64,000 nucleotides of DNA from Sweltsa coloradensis (lineage: Eukaryota; Arthropoda; Insecta; Plecoptera; Chloroperlidae). Position numbers and translations under genes: made by a program. The notes under the pieces were generated by a model. It ran no database searches. It saw nothing but the letters and a program-made list of their open reading frames with translations, and was not told where the DNA came from. The stretch lies in NCBI GenBank assembly GCA_024449915.1, contig JAMZAV010001453.1:62001-126000 (forward strand), read 5' to 3'. Below, one piece after another: positions 47,422-57,000 of the stretch (position 1 is its first letter; every line of letters starts with the position of its first letter).

Positions 47422-47709
47422 TTTAGTAATTGGTAGGTTTTCCCTCTTATACCGTACTAATGCAATTTCTTCATTAACAGTTTGTGATCTATACAGTCAA
47501 ACGCTTTTGACAAATCACAAAATATCCCTAGAAGATTGTCATTGCTTTCGATCCCTTCAGTGATGCATTTTATAAAATTTTCAATTGTGATCATTGTTGA
47601 TCTATATTTTCTGAAACCGTTTTGCTTATTTGATAATAGTTTTTTCTTTTCCAAGAATAAAGCTAACCGTGTATGAATATTTTTTTCTAGAATTTTAGAA
47701 AATACTGGT

Positions 47710-48463
47710 TGGATGAGCGAAGCGAAGACTTCAATTTCACCAACCCCCAAAAACATTTAGCTCGGGTGTTTTTTTTTTTTTTTTTTCTGTCTGTTTGTTC
47801 GCTCTCTACCGGGCAAACGGCATATGCGATCTTGATGAAAATTTGACAGGACCTTCGAAATCTCTGAACTTAGACTTGCTACGTTTTTGGGTACAATCGA
47901 AGAAATATTTCTCATAAATATCGTACTTTTACGATTTTTTTCGATTTTTAGTGCGATATTTTCGTGACATTTGGGCCGATTCTGACCAAACGGGTAGGGC
48001 TACAACGTTTCATATTTCACATGGACATTAAGGTAATGGTGATGTAGTACATTTTGAAAGAAAAAGTTGAAAAAGTTAGCCAGAATTTATAGAAATAATG
48101 CTTTTAATATAAGTTTTTTGATTTTTTGTGCGATATTTTCGTGCCATTTGGGCCAATTCTGACCAAACGGGTGGGGCTACAACGTTCATATTATACATGG
48201 ACATTAAGGTTATGGTGATGTAGTACCTTTTGAAAGAAAAAAAATGAAAAAGTAAGCCAGAATCCATAGAAATAAAGCTTTTAATATAAGTTTTTTACGG
48301 TTAATAATACCAATTGACAAGAAACAAAAGAAACTTGACAACAATCACCTACAATGCGTAGGCAACAAAACAAAGCACTTGCAAAAGTAAAGATATCCTA
48401 CAAAAACAAAAATCTTTAAAAAGCTCATCCATCAACGCGGCGGGACTTTAGCGTTTTCCTAGT
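47710..48463 (+). mobile_element. Helentron-like element, subfamily A, first of a head-to-tail pair
   Basis: Complete ends as in the other A copies. The last T of CCTAGT is directly followed by the TGGATGAG start of the next copy. Internal blocks include the T tract at 47,769-47,786 and two copies of the TTTCGTGACATTTGGGCC-type block. Confidence 0.95.
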
Positions 48464-49087
48464 TGGATGAGCGTAGCGAGCGAAGCGAAAACTTCAATTT
48501 CACTGACCCCTCAAAAAATTTAGCTAAAATGTTTTTTTGTTTTTTTGTTTGTTTTTTTGTTTGTTTTTTTGTTTGTTTGTTTGTTTTTCTGTCTGTTTGT
48601 TCGCTCTCTACCGGGCAAACGGCAAATGCGATCTTGATGAAAATTTGACAGGACCTTCGAAATCTCTGAACTTAGACTTGCCACGTTTTTGGGTACAATC
48701 GATGAAATATTTCTCATGAATATCGTACTTTTACGATTTTTTTCGATTTTTTGTGTGATATTTTCGTGCCATTGGGCCAATTCTGACCAAACGGGTGGGG
48801 CTACAACGTTCATGTTATACATGAACATTAAAGTTATGGTGATGTAGTACATTTTGAAAGAAAAAGTTGAAAAAGTTTGCCAGAATCTATAGAAGTAAAG
48901 CTTTTAATATAAGTTTTTACGGTTAATAATACCAATTGACAAGAAACAAAAGAAACTTGACAACAATCACCTACAATACGTAGGCAACACAACAAAGCAC
49001 TTTCAAAGGTAAAGATATCCCACGCAAAATAAAAACTTACAAAAAGGCTCATCCATCAACGCGACGGGACTTAAGCGTTTTCCTAGT
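48464..49087 (+). mobile_element. Helentron-like element, subfamily A, second of a head-to-tail pair
   Basis: Starts TGGATGAGCGTAGCGAGCG (expanded 5' variant), has a TTTG-repeat tract instead of pure T (48,533-48,592), and ends GCTCATCCATCAACGCGACG, hairpin, GCGTTTTCCTAGT. Removing the pair and reading the minus strand regenerates the conserved RT motif 2 region of the LINE around the join. Confidence 0.95.
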
Positions 49088-49302
49088 AGTAGTGAAATAG
49101 GCAAAGTTGTTAATGTCATGCCTATCTCCTTTTTTATGCAATGGGATTATTGTTGCGGAAATATTTACATGAGTAAGTACCGGTGCTATATTATGTCGTA
49201 TGTATTTTTTAATAATTGTGATAGGAATTTCATCTAATCCACAGGAGTGAAGGTTTCTCATTTAAGATATTATATTTATAATTTCAGTTTCGCATGTATC
49301 AT

Positions 49303-50118
49303 TGGATGAGCGAAGCGAAGACTTCAATATCACCGACCCACCAAAAAATTTAGCTCGGGTGTTTTTTTTTTTTTTTTTTTTTTTTTTTGTATTTCTGTCT
49401 GTTTGTTTGCTCTCTACCGGGCAAACGGCATATGCGATCTTGATGAAAATTTGACAGGACCTTCGAAATCTCTGAACTTAGACTTGCTACGTTTTTGGGT
49501 ACAATCGAAGAAAATATATTTCTCATGAATATCGTACTTTTACGATTTTTTTCGATTTTTAGTGCAATATTTTCGTGACATTTGGGCCGATTCTGACCAA
49601 ACGGGTGGAGCTACAACGTTCATATTTCACATGCACATTAAGGTAATGGTGATCTATTGACTTTTGAAAGAAAAAGTTAAAAAAATTAGCCAGAATATAT
49701 AGAAATAAAGGTTTTAATTTGAGTTTTTCGAGGTGATAAATATTAACACCTTTATTTCTATAGTTTCCGGCTAACTTTTTCAACTTTTTCTTTCAAAAGT
49801 CAATACATTACCATAACCCTAATATCCATGTGAAATATGAACGTTGTAGCCCCACCCGTTTGGTCAGAATCCGCCCAAATAGCACGAAAATATTGATTTT
49901 AGATCTTTCTCACAGCCCTGTATGAAAACTTCACAGGAGATTGTAAACCTTACTCACAGCCTTGTTACAAACAATCAAAGATCCAACAGACCTTATGATT
50001 GCTTTGTATATGGGCCGTGTTAAGATGTTTTTGTTATTTTAAATTAATATTAACATTTTAAAATTAAAAAGCTCATTCATCAACGCGACTAAAAAAAGCG
50101 TTTGCGAAGCTTCCTAGT
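49303..50118 (+). mobile_element. Helentron-like element, subfamily B, with internal foldback
   Basis: Starts TGGATGAGCGAAGCGAAGACTTC; ends GCTCATTCATCAACGCG, hairpin, GCGTTTGCGAAGCTTCCTAGT, with an extra GAAGCTTC palindrome before the end. From about 49,580 to 49,895 the body folds back on itself around 49,735 (TTTGAAAGAAAAAGTT pairing with AACTTTTTCTTTCAAA). Removal restores the LINE linker frame with a T^T site. Confidence 0.95.
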
Positions 50119-51752
50119 TTAGAAATAATGAGTCTGTTGGTGAATTGTTCATATCTGTAAGATATTAAGTAAATGCGGCTTGGTCTGTCTTTAAGTCATT
50201 TGTAAGATTTTCTGCGATTGAGGCAAAGTTTTGACTGAACGTATTATTAATTTCCTCGTGTTTAGTGATTTCAGAGTCATTTATAGTTAACTTAATGTCT
50301 TTACTGTGCCCTTTGTCTGATTTATTGGTATGACGGTTTATAATTTGCCAAATCTGTTTGGTCTTATTTGTGTTATCTGTGATGGTTTGGGTTATTTGCT
50401 GTTTTTTTTTAGCTGCAAATAGAGTTTTCTGATAAATAGATTTGTATGATTTGTATGTATTTTCTGTGAAAGAAGATTTAAAATGTTTGTGTAAAATAGA
50501 CATTTCAGATTTATTCTAGAGTTTTTTATGCCCGTTGTGATCCAGGGCTGGTTTCTGATTATTGTTTTTACCCTTATAGTGCATTTTGGAAAGCATTTAT
50601 TAAATATGCTGAGGAATAAATTTTCAAATTCATTGTATTTGTCATCCGGTGTTTCCTTTTCATACACCGTAACCCAGTTAACCATGTCTAGTTGACTTTT
50701 AAACTCCATCATATTGTCATCAGTAAATCTTCTTCTTGTTATAGTTTTATTTTCCATTGTATTAGATTTACTTACTAGAGTACAAGTAATGTTTTGGCCA
50801 AAATGGTCAGATATGCAGTTGTTTATTACTTTTGTACTATAGGAACTATTTTCTAGGTTAGTTGCTATGTTATCAATAGTTTTTTCAGAAAGGTGATAGG
50901 GATCTATTCTGGTTGGTTCATTTATTGTAAAACTGAGGTTATAAGATGCAAAAAGATTTGTCAAATATGCTTTCTTGGTTAAAATTAATATTTAAATCTC
51001 CTACTATAATTATCTTTTTGTGTTTCTTTGTGAGTTTCTCTAACATACATTTAACTTGATGAAAAAATAGTTTTTGATCTCCAGATGGCGGGCGGTAGAG
51101 TGTTAGGGCTATAAATAAATTTTCTCTATTATTTTGTGATGTGCTAACTTCAATGCCCGTTAGTTCTACATGAATTTCTATGCCAATTTTATTTATGTCA
51201 TCTCTACATGATATGTGTTTTGCTAAAATATTGGTTGTATATGGCGACTCCTCCATGTGCATGTGATTTTCTAGAAAATGAGTTTACTTTTATATTGTTG
51301 TGGATGTATGTTGAGTTTAATTCACTTTCCGTAAGCCAGTGCTCAGAGATGCAGATTATGTCAATGGGTATACCACTCTCTTTCTGGGAGTCCAGAAACA
51401 CTTCTAGCTGGGGTATTGAGTTAACAAGGCTTTGTATATTTTGGTGATGTATGCTAAGAATTTGGGAATCACTTTTAAAATTTTTACGATTTTGGACTAC
51501 CGGTAGTTTATTTGGGTGGAATAAGGTTTGTTTGGCATTTTCTTTTTAAAACACAGGTGGCTAGATGGTTCTGGTACCGGCAGAAACAAAACACCCCTAT
51601 CCATGTTGTGAGTTAGGTTGGCAGTGTAAGCGGATTGCGAATCTGAAAATTTATCACCTTAGAATTTCTTTTGCCTCGAGACTTGACTTGCGTAATCTTG
51701 GGATTTCTGGTCTGTCTGGTTCTGCTAGATATTGGAGATTCTGTGTCCACCA

Positions 51753-52052
51753 CCATAGAATTTACACGGTCCATGATGTCACTTGCAGGAATCTCAACAA
51801 CCCATGTATTCTCAGTCTTAATCATGGTAGACTTGGCGTTATCTTACTGGCACATCAACAACTCTAGGCCTACTCAAAATTGGAGGTATTTTTATACGGT
51901 CAAGAGGGCCTCTACTATAAAGTCAGCTTCCTCAAGAGTAGAAGTTGACGTGTCTCCATCAGCTGGTATCAGGTTTACGTGGTCCATGATATCACTTTCA
52001 GGGATCTCAGCAACCCATGTATTCTCAGTCTCGGTTATGGTAGGCTTCGCGT
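51753..52052 (-). repeat. About 200-bp tandem duplication inside LINE ORF1
   Basis: Segments 51,753-51,841 and 51,960-52,052 are diverged direct copies: GGTCCATGATRTCACTT.CAGG, ATCTCA.CAACCCATGTATTCTCAGTCT. Both keep the same minus-strand frame, so the duplication lengthens the protein. Confidence 0.8.
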
Positions 52053-52070
52053 TCTCTTCTGGCTCCTAAG

Positions 52071-52693
52071 GGGAATCCCTAGACCCAAATATGATTTCTA
52101 AGGAATGCAGTAAAGACGTCTGTAAAGTAAGTAGAATGTAAGAGGGGCTTTATAAAAGAGCGGATAATTTTTTTGAAATTTTTTTGACGGGACATAACCT
52201 CAGAATCAACAATTGTATTCAAATTACTGGAATCAGTTGCTCAAGTTCAAAATTGAATTTTTAGCGGCGGCTTTTTGTATATTATTTCAACATTCCTTTA
52301 TCTACAACCTTAATATAAGTATTATTGGTTTTATCTTGTTTCAGGCGTTGCACGATTTTTTCCGTTGAACGGTACGTAATTTGAAATTGTACCGGCAGGC
52401 GAAAAAATTTGTACAACGCAACAAACCATATAAATCCAAAAATCCTTTTATTTAGGTTGTAGATAAAGGAGTGTAGAAATAATATACAAAAAACCGCTGC
52501 TAAAAATTCAATTTTGAACTTGAGCAACTGATTCCAGTAATTTGAATACAATTGTTGATTCTGAGGTTATGTCCAGTCAAAAAAATTTCAAAAAAATAAT
52601 CCGCTCATTTATTAAGCTCCTCTTACAATCTACTTACTTTTCAGACGTCTTTACTGCATTCTTAAGAAATCATATTTGGGTCTAGGGATTCCC
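52071..52693. mobile_element. Foldback MITE in LINE ORF1, about 620 bp
   Basis: Ends GGGAATCCCTAGACCCAAAT and its complement ATTTGGGTCTAGGGATTCCC. The arms of about 250 bp pair almost throughout (AGACGTCT, GAGGTTATGTC, GAGCAACTGATTCCAG blocks). The LINE frame can be followed on both sides, so it is an insertion, but the target duplication is not clear. Non-coding. Confidence 0.8.
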
Positions 52694-52918
52694 ATCTACT
52701 GTCACAATGTCAGGTTGTTCTGGAGTCAGTTTGTTGGAAGATCCTGACGCCTGGTATAACTGTCTCCAACTAGGACTACTGTTGGATAGTTTAGTTGGTT
52801 CCAAGCATGGTGATTTGTCCTCTGAAGAGTGCGCTAAACCAAGGTCAAATAAATTGAGACAATTGGTGTTCATACTGCTTCGATTTGGAGTTTGGTCCTT
52901 TACTTTGGATGTAACTAA

Positions 52919-54304
52919 TAATCCTGTCAAATAAGAATTTTTGGAGGAAAAAATTGCGATGTCGCTGAATTTTTGCAGAGACCTTCCTTAAATGATACTT
53001 ATCAAGATACTAAAACTCCCCTACAATCGGACTAGAGCTTCGGCCGCCATATTGGAAAATGGCGGCCAAAAGGTGTTTGTTATCGAATATCTCCAAATTG
53101 GTTTGAGATAGACAAAATATCTCAATGGCAAAAATATTTCCCATTCAATTCCCTACAAAACAGGTGTCTTCTATAGTTTTAGTAGGGACAACGATTACGT
53201 CACAAAATCATGGTTTATCTGTTGCTTATTGGAGTACCAGCTTATTTCCAAATTTTCACGCCCAGCATCAAACAATGCCCGGTAAATCCGTAAGAAATCG
53301 ATTTAAATACAAAAGGACTTTTGTACGGGGTTCATGAAAGCTTCCATTAGTATTTTAAAAAATCAGTTCTGCAAAATCGGATTTTGCATTTACTCGGAAT
53401 TTGGATTTTTCCATTGTTGGCATTTCCTAAAAAATGCCATATTTTACTGACCATTATTAAGCACTAAATAGCATTTGAGGAAAAATTCTTTCTACGCCAA
53501 TTGAAATGACTTAAATAATGATCCGATTACAACCAAAGTTTAAATCCACTATAGCTGCTAATTCCTTATATTCACAATATGAATACTGTTTTCGTGCTGT
53601 TTTTACACTCTTTTTGTTACATAATTCACTTTGATGTTGTGGATGTTAGGAATTAGCAGCCATATTGGATTTAAACTTTGGTTGTAATCGGATCATTATT
53701 TGAGTCATTTCAATGTGCGTAGAAAGAATTTTTCCTCCAATGCTATTTAGTGCTTAATAATGGACAGTCAAATATGGCATTTTTGAGGAAATGCCAACAA
53801 TGGAAAAAAACAAATTCCGGGTAAATGCAAAATTCGATTTCGCAGACCTGATTTTTTTAAATACTAATGGAAGCTTTCATGAAACCCGTACAAAAGTTCT
53901 TTTGTATTTAAATCGTTTTTTACGGATTTACCGGGCATTGTTTGATGCTGGGCGTGAAAATTTGGAAATATGCTGGTACTCCAATGAGCAACATATAAAC
54001 CACGAATTTGTGACGTAACCGTTGCCCCTGTCAAAACTATAGAAGACACCTGTTTTGTAGGGAATTAAATGGGGAATATTTTTGCCATTGAGATATTTTG
54101 TCTATCTCAAACCAATTTGGAGATATTCGATAACAAACACCTTTTGGCTGCCATTTTCCAATATGGCGGCCGAAGCTCCTGTCCGATTGCAGGGGAGTTT
54201 TAGTATGTTGATAAGTATTATATAAGGAAAGTCTCTGCAAAAATTCAGCGACATCGCAATTTTTTCCTCCAAACGTCAATATATGATCTTATTTGACAGG
54301 ATTA
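52919..54304. mobile_element. Foldback MITE with TAA duplication (PIF/Harbinger-like)
   Basis: Ends TAATCCTGTCAAATAAGA and its complement are perfect inverted repeats; TAA lies outside both (52,916-52,918 and 54,305-54,307). TWA-type 3-bp duplications are typical of PIF/Harbinger. The arms pair over more than 500 bp each around 53,610, including GCGATGTCGCTGAATTTTTG and CGATTACAACCAAAGTTTAA. Removing it with one TAA leaves the LINE ORF1 frame intact. Non-coding. Confidence 0.85.
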
Positions 54305-54397
54305 TAAGCCTACATCAACCAATAAATCTACTTTAACATGTGATTCTTCATTACATCTGATCAATGGCGTTTTGAGAAATGAATGCATTTCCATTAA

Positions 54398-55203
54398 ACT
54401 AGGAAGCTTCGCAAACGCTTTTTTTAGTCGCGTTGATGGATGAGCTTTTTAATTATAAAATGTTAATATTATTTTAAAATAATAAAAACATATAAACACG
54501 GCCCATACAAAGCAATCATTAGGTTTGTTGGATCTTTGATTGTTTGTAACAAGGCTGTGAGTAAGGTATAAAATCTCCTATGAAGTTGTCATACAAGGCT
54601 GTGAGAAAGATCTAAAATTTATATTTTCGTGCTATTTGGGCGGGTTCTGACCAAACGGGTGGGGCTACAACGTTCATATTACACATGGACATTAAGGTAA
54701 AGGTAATGTATTGACTTTTGAAAGAAAAAGTTGAAAAAGTTAGCCAGAATCTATAGAAATAAAGGTTTTAATATATAACACCTCAAAAAACTCAAATTAA
54801 AACCTTTATTTCTATAGATTCTGGCTTACTTTTTCAAAATTTTCTTTCAAACGTCAATACATAACCATAACTATAATGTGCATGTGAAATATGAACGTTG
54901 TAGCCCCACCCGTTTGGTCAGAATCGGCCCAAATGTCACGAAAATATCGCACTAAAAATCGAAAAAAATCGTAAAACTACGATATTTATGAGAAATATTT
55001 CTTTGATTGTACCTAAAAACGTAGAAAGTCTAAGTTCAAAGATTTCGAAGGTCCTGTCAAATTTTCATCAAGATCGCATATGCCGTTTGTCCGGTAGAGA
55101 GCGAACAAACAGACAAAAAAACAAACAAAAACAAAACAAAAAAACACCCGAGCTAAATTTTTTGGGGGGTCGGTGAAATTGAAGTCTTCGCTTCGCTCAT
55201 CCA
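54398..55203 (-). mobile_element. Helentron-like element, subfamily B, minus strand, with internal foldback
   Basis: The minus-strand start is TGGATGAGCGAAGCGAAGACTTC at 55,203; the 3' end is GCTCATCCATCAACGCG, hairpin, GCGTTTGCGAAGCTTCCTAGT at 54,398. It shares with 49,303-50,118 the internal foldback (centre near 54,780) and the GATCCAACA/TTTGTAACAAGGCTGTGAG segment. The host site reads T^T when the element is removed. Confidence 0.95.
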
Positions 55204-55869
55204 ATCACTTCCTGAAACTAGGCTGATTTGATAAGCCAATAACCTAAAACTTCATTTTTTCTTCATAGTTCAGATGGAGACCGTGTCGTGTAAAATGATG
55301 TTTTTGTAACGAGGAAACTGGTATGGTTGTTACTCCTTGAGTGTCCCTGAAGAGATAGTTGTTTTGTTGTTTAATCTGGTAATGTCAAGGTTTATATCTT
55401 GTTTGCCACGTTTCACTAGGTCGTTTAGCGAGGCAGAATTTCGGATATAATTATCCGGCATACATGATTTGTGTGTCTTAGTGGCCTCAGAGAATCTCTA
55501 ATGTTATTATAGTTCAAACTATTTTCCAGGTCATAAGTTCCTGCGATTAAAACAACGACGTCATTTTTTGTAAGGCTTTCTACTCTCTCAGCAAGTCCGT
55601 TTGTCACTTGAAGTGACCCACCTCCTGGCTTAATCAAAGACTCCACTTTGTACTGTATTCCGTTGAGTTTCGCGAGTTCTTTTTGTATAAGTGACGACAT
55701 GAAACGTCCGTGGCTATCAGCCAATAAGATCCCCTTGTGTGCATTGACTTCTGGTCCAAGTCCTGGCTCTTGAGGCATATACTCTGCTTCAGGCCTAATA
55801 TTCAGAAGACAATAGGGAATATTCCACTTGATATTTTATATTTTATTATAATTCTTATTCATAGGTACG

Positions 55870-56130
55870 TGAACTTGGCACCCCCACTTTGCGCACTCAT
55901 TCTGTCACTAGTCATCAGACTATTTAGTGCTCAATTAGTGCTTTCTAACGCACTTGGCCCCAGAATTAGTGCACGGTAAGTTTAGGAATGAATTACTAAT
56001 TAGTGTTGGGGGTGCAAACTTCAGGCTGCACCCCCACTTCGAGCACTAATTTCTAAACATGTTTCTCGAATTAGTGCTTAATTAGTGCTTTCGATCCCAC
56101 CGAATCCCATAATTAGTGCACTTACGGTTT
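55870..56130. repeat. Tandem duplication of a GCACTAAT-rich unit
   Basis: Two diverged copies (about 55,876-55,985 and 56,025-56,130) each contain GCACCCCCACTT, several ATTAGTGC words, AATTAGTGCTTTC and a final AATTAGTGCAC. The word also occurs inverted (GCACTAAT). Function unknown. Confidence 0.65.
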
Positions 56131-57000
56131 GGTCCCTGCGACTCGACGTCTGTTTGTTTTCCTCCCAAACAGGTTACTTTTTGTATGGATGCTCTGTATC
56201 CCCAATGACAGCCCAAGTCTCATGACTAAAAATGTGTGCACCAAAATGTAAACATTTACTTTTGACTACTATTGCAATATATTTCATATGTACCACACAT
56301 TGATACTTAAAAAACGCATTAACTAAGATCTATGTATCAATTAATACTGAATACTGAATACTGTTCATGTGCTGTCATATGTGATGGAAGATGGAGAGTT
56401 GTTTGAATTTATTTTATATTTTGTGCTATACAAAATTATTTGAATGCATCAAAACGAGAAAAACCATAAAATACCATTAACGTGTACGTATTTGTGTCTA
56501 CATGGCAGTATGTAAAAAGCCATTAAATAAATATAATTTAATACTACTTTAAGACCACCCAGCCGTCAGAGTTTGAAATTTTTTTTTTTAAAGATATTTA
56601 TTTATATGTGTTTTTCTATAATTATTTATTTTTTATTTAAAAAATATTTTTTGTAACAACAAAAAATTACGATAGTGTGAATGCACTAACTGTAAGTTGT
56701 GAAACTTTGACGTTGATTTTCTCAGAATCTTATTTTTAATACAAAGGAACATTTTTCTCAGGAACTAGATGCAAATGTCTTGAAAATTAAGTCATTTAGA
56801 TATATTGAGTCTCAAAATTTTGCCCCTTTCAATAATACGGTTTTTGTATTACTTCTAACAATAATAATTCAAACAAGTGTGACTATAATTGTTTTTAAAT
56901 ACACTAAACACACAGTTTAATTAAACGCAATATATTATAGTTTCCAACCACAGACTCTGTGTAATGAAAAGGGGAAAGTGTCAAGGATTAAATTCTGCAG
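56131..57000. other. AT-rich sequence, nothing recognised
   Basis: No open frame or repeat I can support. Confidence 0.4.

Larger units (their letters stand above)
45758..51480 (-). pseudogene. LINE ORF2: endonuclease and reverse transcriptase, split by four Helentron-like elements
   Basis: Pieces in order: endonuclease start (51,480-51,200: SIHHQNIQSL, ICISEHW with catalytic Glu, GGVAIY), then VVGDLNINF (the GDFN block, about 50,990) and SDHFGQN (about 50,810), so the endonuclease blocks are all present. The pre-RT linker reaches 50,165. RT follows after the 49,303-50,118 insertion with CGLDEIP and IPLHKKGD; after the double insertion with FSKILEK, QNGFRKYRST, DLSKAFDCIDH; and after the 46,818-47,421 insertion with SYLTDR, GVPLGS, FADDTSI, KILGIHFDKNL and the C-terminal FNKLPTHIK segment. 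Frame changes and stops occur in several pieces, for example near 49,090 and at the TAG near 47,455. ORF2 performs target-primed reverse transcription in this family. Confidence 0.85.
45485..55840 (-). mobile_element. CR1/L2-like LINE, minus strand, with seven nested insertions
   Basis: From the 5' side (high coordinate): SGNH-esterase-containing ORF1, APE endonuclease and RT (ORF2), 3' UTR (45,757-45,590) and a (TAA)n tail (plus-strand ATT repeats 45,487-45,577). The copy is probably 5'-truncated near 55,840. Insertions: Helentron-like elements at 46,818, 47,710, 48,464, 49,303 and 54,398 and MITEs at 52,071 and 52,919. After removing these the LINE is about 4.8 kb. Similar 3' UTR pieces occur near 14,650 and 31,200, indicating several copies in the genome. 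Confidence 0.8.
51600..55840 (-). pseudogene. LINE ORF1 with SGNH esterase domain, split by three insertions
   Basis: At 55,778-55,425 the minus strand encodes an SGNH/GDSL-type esterase: GILLADSHGRF (nucleophile block), IKPGGGS (oxyanion glycine block) and LIAGTYDLEN (third block, normally GTND). After a frame change the last catalytic block FTRHGLHLN appears near 55,290. Such esterase domains are known in ORF1 of CR1-type LINEs. Downstream, a Ser/Glu-rich linker is read through 54,397-54,305, 52,915-52,694 and 52,070-51,600; the last part contains a tandem duplication of an ENTWV-EIP-SDIMD segment. Insertions: Helentron-like 54,398-55,203, MITE 52,919-54,304 and MITE 52,071-52,693. The frame is broken after the esterase. 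The domain assignment is seen in motifs; its role in transposition is not established here. Confidence 0.75.

Noticed and set aside
51671..52069. 132-codon plus-strand open frame
   Set aside because: Antisense to LINE ORF1, whose minus-strand reading has the duplicated motif and continues beyond the MITEs.
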